Shown here: in pieces, positions 35,086 through 44,764 of the stretch
How the letters are laid out: each line of letters begins with the position of its first letter
Numbering within the stretch: position 1 is the first letter of the stretch
From: Periconia sp. R9002
Lineage: Eukaryota; Ascomycota; Dothideomycetes; Pleosporales; Periconiaceae
DNA: 64,000 nucleotides
Direction: 5' to 3'
Assembly: GCA_023627715.1 (NCBI GenBank)
Contig: JAMAHW010000076.1
Coordinates: forward strand, 1 to 64,000
Program-made: the position numbers and the translations under genes
The notes under the pieces: generated by a model
Told to the model about the DNA's origin: nothing
Database searches by the model: none
The model's input: only the letters and a program-made list of their open reading frames with translations

Positions 35086-36140
35086 ATGGCTACCCCAGCT
35101 GTATCAGACGGCAAACCCCACAGATTCAACCCACATTTCACCGAAGCAGTCATCAATGCCACTGGTCCAAAAGCAAATCCCCGAGTGCGGCAGCTCACTT
35201 CGAGCTTGATTCGCCATTTGCATGACTTTGCGCGCGAGAACGAGCTCACAGTGGATGAATGGATGTCTGGGGTAGAACTTGTATGCTACTTTGTACAGAC
35301 CAACGTGTATCAACCATATCTAATCCACATTGCTATAGCTCAATGAAGCCGGCCGCATGTCCGATGACCGCCGCAATGAAGGCCAACTGGTCTGCGACGT
35401 GCTAGGCCTTGAATCTCTGGTCGACGAGATCACGTACAAGCTCACGTCCCAAGCCATAGACGAGTCCACCGCGACCGCCATCCTTGGTCCCTTCTGGCGG
35501 AAGGATGCACCGCAAAAGAACATGGGAGACACAATCGTATCCGGGATCGAGGCCAAAGGTCACCGAACGTGGATGCACGGCACCGTTACCGATTTCAAGA
35601 CGGGGAAGCCCATCGAAGGGGCGGTGCTGGATGTGTGGCACACGGCACCGAACGGCCTGTATGAACAACAAGATCCTGAACAGGAAGATATGAACCTACG
35701 AGGCAGATTCACTACAGGGAAGGATGGAAAGTACAATTTTTACTGTTTGAGGCCAGTACCGTATCCGATTCCATACGACGGGCCTGCGGGGAAGATCTTA
35801 CAGGCATTGGATAGACATCCAATGCGACCAGCGCACATCCACTTTATCGTAAGTCCGAAATCTGTTATGTGGTGCGTTATTGGCATGGGCTAACAGGCGT
35901 GATTAGATCTCGGCGCCAGGACACAAACCCATCGTGACGCAGATATTTGACCGACAGAGCAAGTATATCGAGGACGACGCGGTCTTTGCAGTCAAAGATT
36001 CTTTACTGGTCGACTTCAAGCCGCTGCAAGGCGACGAAAAAGCAGACTTGGAGCTGCCGTACGATTTCAAGTTGGCGACTTTTGAGGACGCAAAGAAGCA
36101 AGAAGTCTTGACTGGCACGACGGAAGAGAGTGGGGCGTAG
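35086..36140 (+). CDS. Intradiol ring-cleavage dioxygenase (hydroxyquinol type)
   Basis: This is a non-haem Fe(III) enzyme that opens catechol-type rings between the two hydroxyls; the best fit is hydroxyquinol 1,2-dioxygenase, giving maleylacetate. Three exons, 35086-35280, 35339-35848 and 35907-36140, give 312 residues. The N-terminal catechol dioxygenase domain (about 1-100) precedes the catalytic domain. The iron ligands expected for the family are visible: Tyr in NGLYEQQD, Tyr in RPVPYPIP, and two His in [22 protein letters not shown] and [14 protein letters not shown] are family signatures. There is no signal peptide, so it is probably cytosolic. A pyruvate decarboxylase-family gene lies about 0.8 kb downstream on the same strand. 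A maleylacetate reductase, which would complete the route, is not in the window. Confidence 0.92.
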
Positions 36141-36957
36141 CGGCATTTTGTCAATGAATTACATCCGTGTGACAGATTATTTCGCCGATTTCTGGAGACG
36201 GAAATGTGCATTGTTTACAAAGGAACGAGTAGACGGTGACCCCGCACTGCTTATTCCCCTCCCCCGCTTAGTAGCGGATGTTCCAAAGCTCCGCCTCTGC
36301 CCGCATTATCATCCATGTTTCATTCAGACAATCTGGTTCATACAGATTGAGTCATTCCAGGAAAGGAACATGAATGATTTGGCATAGTATCCCATAATAA
36401 CATGTCACAACAAGCTGCTATAGTGCAATTACAACAGGAGTGCGTGAATCAGTCAGCTACATAGCTATGTTTTGACCAGCTTCCAGTTCCCAAGCTCTTT
36501 GTACCATTGTAGTTTTCTACCTTTACAAGAAGGTTCGGCCGAGATACGCCGTAAACGCGTACAGGAATGTACGCACGTGATGACATCATTCTCCAGGGTG
36601 GATCTATTATGTAACTCCCTACTGGTAGCAAATACAAGGGATCATAGCCATTTATTCTGGAGCTACGCTCTAATGTTCAACTTCTTCACCCTGGAACTAC
36701 CTAAACAAGCCTAAGCTACCACCTCTAGACTACCCAGTCAAGCCTAGGACCCGGCCCTTTTAACCCTGATCGGCATACCTCGCATTCGGCCTGCTTTGTC
36801 GCTTTATATCGGGTATCGGAATCATTCCTTCGTAACCTCACCACTATTCCGAGGTCCAATTCGTCCGTCCAAACTTAGGTTCAGAATAATCATACCGTCA
36901 CCTGCCTTCATATACGGCCCATTTCGATCCAAGTAACTGCAATCAAACAAATTGAAC
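36141..36957. other. Intergenic, decarboxylase promoter
   Basis: About 0.8 kb lie between the dioxygenase and the decarboxylase, both on the plus strand. No gene is seen. Short repeats of a ctacctaaacaagcctaagc type occur near 36700. Confidence 0.5.
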
Positions 36958-39115
36958 ATGGCCCAAATCACCCTGGGTCGTTATCTGTGGGAGAGACTCC
37001 ATCAGGTCGGCATAGACACTATCTTTGGATGTCCGGGAGACTTCAATCTGCAGTCCCTTGATCCCATATTCGATGTCAAGGGTCTCAAATGGGGTGTGCT
37101 TCACTCAGGTTCATACATTTGAATACGGTATTGACTTTTTGCAGTGGGAAATCAAAACGAATTGAATGCAGCATACGCTGCTGACGGTTATGGCCGCATA
37201 AAAGACATTCCAGGTTGCTGTAAGTTGTTTCATGAAAAACATCCAAATATTGTGGCTAATATAGAATAGTGGTAACGACCCACGGTGTGGGCGAGCTCAG
37301 CGCTTTGAATGGTATCGCGGGTGCCATGTCTGAGCACATCAAAGTGATTCATGTTGTTGGACAAACTACGCGTGCCATGCAGGAGAACCACATGATGATC
37401 CACCACTCCATCGGCTACAAGCCAGACCACCAGGTACTTTCAAGCTTTCAGTATACCTCATCATATATATCCTTGAGACTTACATTGAACAGGTATACCA
37501 ACGTGCCTCAACAGAGCTCCGTTTCGCCAGTGCAAAACTGTGGAACATTGAAACCGCACCCAAGGAAATTGACCAAACGATTCGAGAATGCTTTATCCAA
37601 TCTGGCCCAGTCTACATCTTTCTCCCTCTCGACATGTCTGCCGAGATGGTATCTGCCGATCTCCTCAACACTCCGATAGATCTGTCCCCTACAATCGACC
37701 AGTCCGCCCAAGACGAAGCAGTCAAAGCCATCACCGAAGCGATATCCTCCGCAAAGCACCCTATCGTCCTTGTCGACGTCCTCGCCAAACGCTTCGGCGC
37801 GAGCACCCAAGTCCGAGACCTAACCTCGAAGCTCAAAGTCCCCATCTTCTCCGCAAACATGGGCAAAGGCATCGTAGACTGGACCGACGAAAACTGGGTC
37901 GGCGTCTGGAACGGCGAGATCAGCACCCCGGGCGTCAAAGAAGAAGCCAAAAAGAGCGACCTCGTCATCACCCTTGGCTACCTCAACGCCGACACAAACT
38001 CAGCCGGCTTCTCGCGAAAGCTCGCCGACGAATCCACCATCCACATCAACCCCTTCAACGTCGTCGTAAAAGGCAAAACCTACCCAAACACCTCCATCCA
38101 ATCCCTCCTGGGCGCCCTCACCGCCGCCCTCCCATCTACCCCACAACACACCATCCCCAAACCCACCCTCCCCCCTCCACGCGAGCCCCTCGACAAGGAC
38201 GCAACCGACATCACGCAATCCTCCCTCTGGCCCGCGATCCAAGCCTTCCTCCAACCCAACGACATCATCCTCACCGAAACGGGAACCTCGACCTTCGGCA
38301 TCTGCGACATCCCGTTCCCGCCGCGCACGACGTACGAGTCGCAGATTTACTACGGCAGCATCGGTTGGGCGACGGGCGCGACGCTAGGCGCCGAGATCGC
38401 GCGGCGCGAGCTGAGCGAGAAGAGCGGTGGCGTCAAGGGCCGCACGTTGCTCTTCACGGGCGATGGGAGCATGGCAATGACGATTCAGGAGGTGGGTACC
38501 ATGATCAAGGCTGGGTTGAAAAACATCATTTTCGTCATCAACAACGAAGGATACACCATTGAACGGCTGATTTGGGGTGCGAGGGAACGTGAGTGTCCTC
38601 CTTCCCATCTCCCCCNNNNNNNNNNGTATAAAAAAATTATGTTTCAACCTTTCAAGGGTGTTTTGGGGGGGGTGGGTTCGTTTGTGTGCTCCTTCCCATA
38701 TCCCCCCCCCCCCCCCCCCCCCCCTAAAAACCACAAACCCCTAACTAACCCAAACACAACAGCATACAACGACATCGTCCCCACAGCCTACGCCCACCTC
38801 CTCCCCCTCTACCACCACCCTTCCCCCCACACCTCATACCACCACGCAAAAACCAAATCCGACCTCGCGACCATCCTCGCCAAACCCCAACTCCAAGACC
38901 CGCCCCACCTCCAGCTCGTCGAGATCGTGGTGCCGAAACTCGATACCTCGTGGCGCCTCGCGAGTACGCTGGCGTGGCGCGGTGAAGAGCATAGGGAGTA
39001 TTTGAGACGGGAGGGGTTTGTGGATACGTATGGGGGATGGGGGTTGGGTGAGGTGGGTGATGGTGGGGGGAAAGGGAAGGGGGAGGAGAAGGGGGAGGGG
39101 GTGAGGTGGTCGTAG
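36958..39115 (+). CDS. Pyruvate decarboxylase-family ThDP enzyme
   Basis: This is a thiamine-diphosphate 2-oxoacid decarboxylase, such as pyruvate, phenylpyruvate or indolepyruvate decarboxylase. Five exons, 36958-37093, 37145-37219, 37270-37433, 37493-38588 and 38763-39115, give 607 residues. The catalytic set known from yeast Pdc1 is retained: Asp in CPGDFNLQ, Glu in NQNELNAAYAADGYGR, the His pair in MIHHSIG, and Glu in NNEGYTIERLIWG. The ThDP motif runs from GDGSMAMT to the NN pair. The last intron contains the assembly gap and a C23 tract. The C-terminus ends in a Gly/Lys/Glu-rich tail from a G-rich tract, unlike most family members, so the last 30 residues may be wrong. The neighbouring dioxygenase suggests aromatic metabolism, but an ordinary fermentative role is equally possible. 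Confidence 0.9.
38616..38625. other. Assembly gap (10 N)
   Basis: Ten N lie inside the last intron of the decarboxylase gene. The flank to the left (38593-38615) is nearly repeated to the right (38683-38706), which suggests an imperfect join of contigs. Confidence 0.98.
38702..38724. repeat. Poly-C tract (C23)
   Basis: Twenty-three consecutive C lie in the last intron of the decarboxylase gene, near the assembly gap. It is the longest homopolymer in the window. Confidence 0.95.
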
Positions 39116-39870
39116 GGGAGTGGGATGGGAAAGTGGGTGAGGTGGTTGTAGCGGACTGGGAGGGGGTGGAGAATGTGGTTGGGTTGGCGATGGATTAGGG
39201 TGGTGTTGTGGGAGATGATGTGGGAGGATCAAGTTAACTTACTGCATACATACATACCTAGGCACATACATGACTTTGTACACTTTTCATACTTTTGATA
39301 TATATACCTACATACCTGTAAAATATATCAAAGCAAGTAAGTAAATATCATAAATCTACCCAGACAGACGTGCAACGTATGTATCCTCAAACAGACAGCG
39401 AGAGAGAAAAATTCCACTTTGACAAGAAGGGGAGTAAGGAAGGAAGGAAAAAAAAATGAGCCACCGAAAACAAGCCCTTACCTATCCTCCTTCCGTCCCT
39501 CCAGTGAAGAGAAAAAGACGAGTTCACAAAGGAAAAAAGGGGGATAGAAAGAAACGAGCACATGTCGCAGATATCAGAAAGCTTTGGAGGAATGAATTCG
39601 TATTGAAAGGTCATGTTATGTATGTGAGGTGGGGTCTTCTTCTCTCTCTCTCTCTTCCTTTTATGCGAAGAAAACAACGAATTCGCATGCATGCAACACA
39701 CCCAACGACCACCGACAACGACAACAAGAAGAAGAAGCTTTGTTGGGGAATAATCACCGACATGAGAGACCCTAGAGGAGGAAGGGAGGGATTACTGAGT
39801 ACCAACACCATTTTCATACGCTATTTCCCAACCCAGGCAACCCCAGTCTCTCCCTCTCTATACAGAGATA
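39116..39870. other. Intergenic between convergent genes
   Basis: This is 0.75 kb between the 3' ends of the decarboxylase (+) and the Whi5/Nrm1 gene (-). It contains TACA/TACC arrays (39243-39260 and about 39310) and a CT run. No gene is supportable. Confidence 0.6.
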
Positions 39871-41080
39871 CTACCTCTGCCCGTGCATCAGATCCAACAA
39901 TCCCTTCGCAGCACTGCCCTTGCCAACCGAACCAGGCGTGCCATCCACGCGCGACTCCTGCCCACGTTTCCTTTCTATGCGCTCCTCCAGCGGCGCGTCG
40001 TCGCCCTCCACGGCGCGTTCCTTTACTTCTTCTACAGCGCGGAATCGTTTCGACACCGGGGTCATAAAATCTGCCTGGCTGCGCTTGGTGGCGGACGACA
40101 TGAGCTGCTCCGGGGAGACGGATTGGGGCTGCGGCGGCGATGATTCCATGTTGTAGTCTTGCGCCATGCGTGACGAGTAGGCCGTGGGAACGAGGACGGG
40201 AGCGGGCGTTAGCTTGCCGATGGGCCGGCCGGGATCGAGGTTCGCTTTCACGGACACGAAGGGCGCGGTGTGGGACGTGGTGGATAAGGTGACGTTGGGG
40301 ACGACGCCTTGGGAAGGTATTGATTCGGTGGAAGAGGTGATGGGTGTGCTGGCTGTTGCCTCGAACGAAGAGATGATTTCGGAGCTGCGTTTTTCCGTCT
40401 GGTTCGTCTTGACTTTGTACATGCTTAAAGCTAACCTTGTGCGTAGGAGCTCGGCTTTTGACTTCTCTTTCCTGACTTCTACGGCGGGAGGAGGGGATGG
40501 CGAGGGCGATGGGGGAGGGCGTTCGGTCTTCTGGCTCGCGCACTGGTCGTAGTTTATGTAGTTGGAGAAGGATCCGCTTTCTTGCGAATGCGGTTGAGCT
40601 GTCTGCTCCCCAGGCTCTGGAGTTGGTGTGTTGCGCTCGGTTGGCGATCCGGGAACCGGTAGGTCGACGGGGTGACTTGCCTATAGCAGCACGTTAGTGA
40701 ATTGGTCGGCGTATAACACGCGCGGAGAACGGTACCGTATGTCTCTCCAAACCCGTAGCAGTGAGGGCATTTTTCCAACCGGTCTTTGGCTCGCGTGCGC
40801 CAAACATGGCTTTCGCGTTCCCCGCGTTCTCCGCGTCTTCAACTTCGTAGATGGTTCGTTTCTTGGTTTGGACGTAGAAAGATGGGTGAGTCAAGTTCTC
40901 CTTGTCTACGGAAGCATTTGGCAAAAGGCTGGAAACTGGCTTCAGCGGATTCGCGGTTGTTGTGATCTCGGATGGACGCGGCGCGTTCCCTTGTTTTGAG
41001 GGCGTGTTGATAGCTTTTGGAGCCACGTCGCCGAGAACGCGACGCGGCGTTCCCTTGGAAGGCGAATGCAGAGCAGACAT
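39871..41080 (-). CDS. Whi5/Nrm1-family cell-cycle repressor
   Basis: Two exons (40736-41080 and 39871-40680) give a 384-residue, mostly disordered protein. The key evidence is the segment AELLRTRLALSMYKVKTNQT, which matches the GTB motif of the Whi5/Nrm1 family, the ascomycete counterparts of Rb that bind SBF/MBF and repress G1/S genes. The N-terminus has SPSKGTPRRVLGDVAPKAI and other S/T-P sites, as expected for a CDK-regulated repressor. DKEN in the N-terminal third resembles a KEN-box degron, fitting APC/C control. The C-terminus has SKRFR and ERIERKR basic patches. Whether it behaves as Whi5 (SBF) or Nrm1 (MBF) cannot be told. It is divergent from the DUF3602 gene over 1.1 kb. Confidence 0.82.
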
Positions 41081-42194
41081 GTTTTGCGTACGAGGCGGGC
41101 TTGCTGGTACCTGCTATCCAGATATCAATAGTTGCAATTGGGAGACGCGCGTGGAACGACGACGGATTGAATTAGCGACAGTGGTGCCGCTTGGGTGGGT
41201 GGAATCGTGAGAAAGAATAGAATGTTCGGATGAATGAGTTTCAATCTGGCCGACGCGCTGGACCTTGAAGAATTGTTAGTGTTCAGATTCACAGACGATG
41301 TGATTGAAAGTGGGAGGAGTCGCGTCCCTCATGAGGTACTGTACAGGGAAGCGCTAGTCTATTGATACATCCTTGCTCGCTCGCGCTTCTATTCGGATTG
41401 GCTCGCGGCACGTTACAAGATGGTGGAAATTGCATTTAAAAATGTAGCTATTTTTTCCGAAAAACTACATAACTAGATACCAAGGTCTTTTCTAAGCTTT
41501 CAAGAAGGTCTCAGGACCTTGCCATTCATTGTGCCCAGGATAAAGTAGTTCGTATAACCTGTTCACGTAAAGAAAGCAGTGAGGCTCGCTTAAGTGCAGC
41601 TCCCACCCCCACCGCGCCAACCTCCCCGCCGCGCCCCGCCTCCAAGATGGTCTGGTATTCTATGTCGTATATTTTCATTACCAACGCGGATGGGGAGAAG
41701 GCAAAATGAATGGCGCCGAAGTAGGTAGTTTTCTTATCGTAACTTACCATATTGAATCACGAACTTACTAAACGGATGCTGAGCGCTACTTTGACGGCGT
41801 ATCCATTCATATATCGACCCGTCTATCATGTTCACCTTTATCTTCACTTTCACCTACATTCCCACGAGTCATTATAGAAGAAACACAAGCACCAGCGCAT
41901 CGCATAAGCATTGTATTAACCGGAGAGAGATTGTTTCTGCGTCGACTTGTTACCCGCGACATTACATCATCCATGATCCATACCATCACAACCCTTTAAG
42001 AATAGCAAAAACGAGGAACAAGACCAGATACCCCAAGCAAACAAGAAGAACATTTTCGAAGAATAGCCTCAGGGACATTCCATCTTGAAAAGCCGCCGTC
42101 AGATATCAAAACCCATCATACTGTATCTCGTCGTCTTCTAGCAGCCTCCCCCTCCCACCTTCCCCCAGACCCACAACTCAACAACAAAGAAAAA
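41081..42194. other. Divergent intergenic region, Whi5/DUF3602
   Basis: A 1.1-kb region between divergent start codons probably carries both promoters. No gene is supportable. Possible MCB/SCB sites (for example gccgacgcgctgg near 41248) were noticed but are too short to claim. Confidence 0.5.
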
Positions 42195-42686
42195 ATGTCC
42201 GGTCGCGGCGGCGCAGGAAACATCATCCAAGCCCGCGAGCAAACCAAACGAGTCGCAGAAGACATCGAAGCCGCCGCCACCACCACCACCTCTCCTCCCA
42301 CCACCCCATCCTCCTCCTCCACAGCCCCGTACGCGCACTCGGGCCGCGGAGGAGCCGGGAACTGGTACCAACCCTCCGAGCTCGCCAAAACAGGAACATT
42401 CTCCTCCTCTTCCCCAGACATAGCGCCTCAACACCAGCACCAGCAGTACAATAGCGTAGCGGGACAGCCCGTTGTTCCCATGGGCAAGGCGGGGCGAGGC
42501 GGCGCGGGGAATTTCGTCTGGGGAAGTGGCGAGGAGGAAAGGGAGAGGGAGGAAGAGGAGGAGAGGAGGAGAGAGAGGGTTAGTAAGATGGTAGAGAGGG
42601 ATGTTGAGGCTGGGCTGGCGAAGCCGGGCGCGGTTGTGTATTCTTCTTCGGCGAAGAGGAAGGATGGGGTGGTGGGTGGGGAGTAA
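42195..42686 (+). CDS. DUF3602 (Par32-like) protein
   Basis: A single-exon gene encodes 163 residues. Three copies of the DUF3602 signature GRGGAGN occur: at the N-terminus (MSGRGGAGNI), in the middle (SGRGGAGNWYQ) and at about residue 100 (AGRGGAGNFVW). Between them are Thr/Ser/Pro-rich linkers, and a strongly charged Glu/Arg helix follows (about 115-140). The family includes yeast Par32, a TORC1-sensitive phosphoprotein that inhibits ammonium transporters, and similar short fungal proteins. No signal peptide or membrane segment is present. The ATG is preceded by aacaaagaaaaa, a good fungal start context. Regulation by phosphorylation is inference from the family and from the Ser/Thr-rich linkers. 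Confidence 0.88.
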   Translation: MSGRGGAGNIIQAREQTKRVAEDIEAAATTTTSPPTTPSSSSTAPYAHSGRGGAGNWYQPSELAKTGTFSSSSPDIAPQHQHQQYNSVAGQPVVPMGKAGRGGAGNFVWGSGEEEREREEEEERRRERVSKMVERDVEAGLAKPGAVVYSSSAKRKDGVVGGE

Positions 42687-43970
42687 GGGATGGATGGATG
42701 AGGATGTGATTTCGATTAGGTCGAGATGGGATGGGATGGTAGAGTGGGAAGTAGGGACTCGACGCCGTGTAACCGCACCACCGCACGAAGCAAAGGGATA
42801 GACGGGGTTTCTGCAGTCAGTCCCCACGTGTTGTGCACATTCGCGGTATCACGACCCACGTGCGTGCGTGAGGGGGGTTTTTTTTCAACACGTTTTGAGA
42901 GGTGCCTTGACCTTGCATTGCACGACGCCGATATCGCGAGCTGTTACATCCCAAATGGTGCCGTGCGATAGAACTGTTGCTGTCTTGATACCTACTGTAC
43001 TGTACGGGTAAATCGCGCCCATCGAAAAAATCAGAGAGAACCTGCAGATTATTCTATTTTGAATCGCATAACACTGTACCGCCTAAACATATACCTACCT
43101 ACATACCTACATGAATTAAAAATTCGCGCAACAGTACAGTAGTAACCAACCCCAATACTACAAAGAAAGTTCGAACGACCACCTATCATCCACTACCTTT
43201 CTCTCTCCCTATAGCACACAGTGTTGATACCCTGACTGATTACACCAACCAATTGCGAAGAAGAAAACATTTTTAATAGCACACCACCTCGTACGTACAC
43301 CAACCCTTACTCATCCTCACTCCACCTCCTCTTCTCCGCCCAGCCCCAAAAACAACCCAAGCCAAACACCGACAAACAAACAAGGCAACCAATACGAAAC
43401 GAAACGAAGCGGACAATCCATTCCAATCCAATCCAATCCCATCAGTCAGCTCAGTCGAGCTATTCGACGGAGATTCGTTGCACGACGCACGGACGAACGG
43501 CTAGTTGGTAAGAGGGTAAGCGCCGGACGGGGGCGGAAAAAGGCTTAAGTTCTGTTTTTGGTTTGGTTGGTTGATTCAGGGGCGCGCGAGCGGACAACAT
43601 CCAGGAAAGGGTCCAACTCGTTCGAACATCACTCACCCAAACAATCACACAGAAGAGGAAGAAAGATGTAAGAAAAAAAATGTATTCACAAAGATAGAAC
43701 AAAAAAAATATTCTAAGACGGGTCGGTGTGCATAGCAAAGAATCATCGCTTCACAACTATCTGCTCTCCTCCTCCCCACGATTTTTCCTCCTCCACCTTG
43801 CCCCAGATTAATTACACATCCCTCTCACTCACACTCAAAACACCCCATAACAAGATTTGGATATCTCAAAACAGGCAAAATGATGCGAATCATGTAAAGT
43901 CATAGCCTACGCCCATTGCTCTCAAAAGAGAGAGAAAAGGACGCAAGCTTCAGTTTGAAGCAGATGACGT
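42687..43970. other. Intergenic between convergent genes
   Basis: About 1.3 kb lie between the DUF3602 gene (+) and the GPI-anchored protein gene (-). Small TACC/TACA arrays occur at about 43091-43115 and a caatccaatccaat repeat near 43425. No gene is supportable. Confidence 0.6.
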
Positions 43971-44764
43971 TTACAAGAAGAAAGCGGCGAAAGCACCGAC
44001 ACCAGCGACGAAGCCAGCGGCGTTCAAGCCGGAGGCAGCGCCGGGGAAAGCCTGGACGGGAGGAACACCGACACTGATATATTGTTAGCGAAATGTTCAA
44101 TTGCGGAAGTACGTGGAGAGTAAACTTACCCAGTGCCAGAAGGCTTGGGGACGGGAGCGTATCCAGTGCCGGAAGGAACGGGGTAGGGGGCAGCAGGGCC
44201 GGTGGGCTTGACGGGAGCGTATCCAGTGCCAGCGGGGGCGGTGCCAGAGGGAGCAGGCACGGTGACGGTGATGGTGGAGGAGGTGGAGCAAGGGGAAGAC
44301 TCAGCGGGCTTGCTGGGGGAGACGGGCTTGCTGGGAACAACAGGCACGTAGGGAGTAGGAGCGGGCTTGCTGGAGGAGCTCTCGGCGGGCTTGCTGGGGA
44401 CAACAGGCACGTAGGGAGTAGGAGCGGGCTTGCTGGAGGAGCTCTCTACGGGCTTGCTGGGGACAACAGGCACGTAAGGAGTGGGAGCAGGCTTGCTGGA
44501 AGAAGACTCGACGGGCTTGCTGGGAACGACGGGAACGTAGGGAGTGGGAGCAGGCTTGCTGGAGGGGGTCTCAACAGGCTTGCTGGGAACCACTGGGACG
44601 TAAGGGGTCGGGACAGGAGCCGCAGAGGTGGAGGGCTTCTCCGCAGGGGGAGCGGGAGGAGGAGGAACGGCACCGTAGGTGGGGGGAGCCTCAACTGGGC
44701 CGTAGCCGTAGTTGGGGGCCGCGACGGCGGCAGCGATGAGAGTGGCGGCGATGAAAGAGCGCAT
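43971..44764 (-). CDS. GPI-anchored repeat-rich cell-wall protein
   Basis: A 245-residue secreted protein is read in two exons (44130-44764 and 43971-44073). The N-terminal signal peptide MRSFIAATLIAAAVAAP has a clear cleavage region. The middle part is built of about five near-identical 20-21-residue units centred on PTPYVPVVPSKP with Ser-rich spacers, likely O-mannosylated. A CSTSSTITVTVP segment and GTGYAPV repeats follow. The second exon supplies the C-terminus (GAASGLNAAGFVAG then a hydrophobic end FAAFFL), a typical GPI-attachment signal. Skipping the intron would remove the GPI signal, so splicing matters for anchoring. It is probably an abundant wall or surface protein; no enzymatic domain is seen. 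Repeat number is likely to vary between strains. Confidence 0.85.
44290..44610 (-). repeat. In-frame tandem repeat, about 60-63 bp units
   Basis: About five tandem units encode PTPYVPVVPSKP plus a Ser-rich spacer within the GPI-anchored protein. Units are very similar at the DNA level, suggesting recent expansion or homogenisation. Confidence 0.85.

Noticed and set aside
37588..38562. A 324-codon plus-strand frame rich in Arg, His and Pro
   Set aside because: It overlaps the decarboxylase exon in another frame and shows only the composition of a shifted frame of C-rich codons.
33200..39115. A secondary-metabolite cluster around the dioxygenase and decarboxylase
   Set aside because: No PKS, NRPS, terpene or tailoring set is present; neighbours are an RBR ligase, a small LEA-like protein and a cell-cycle repressor.
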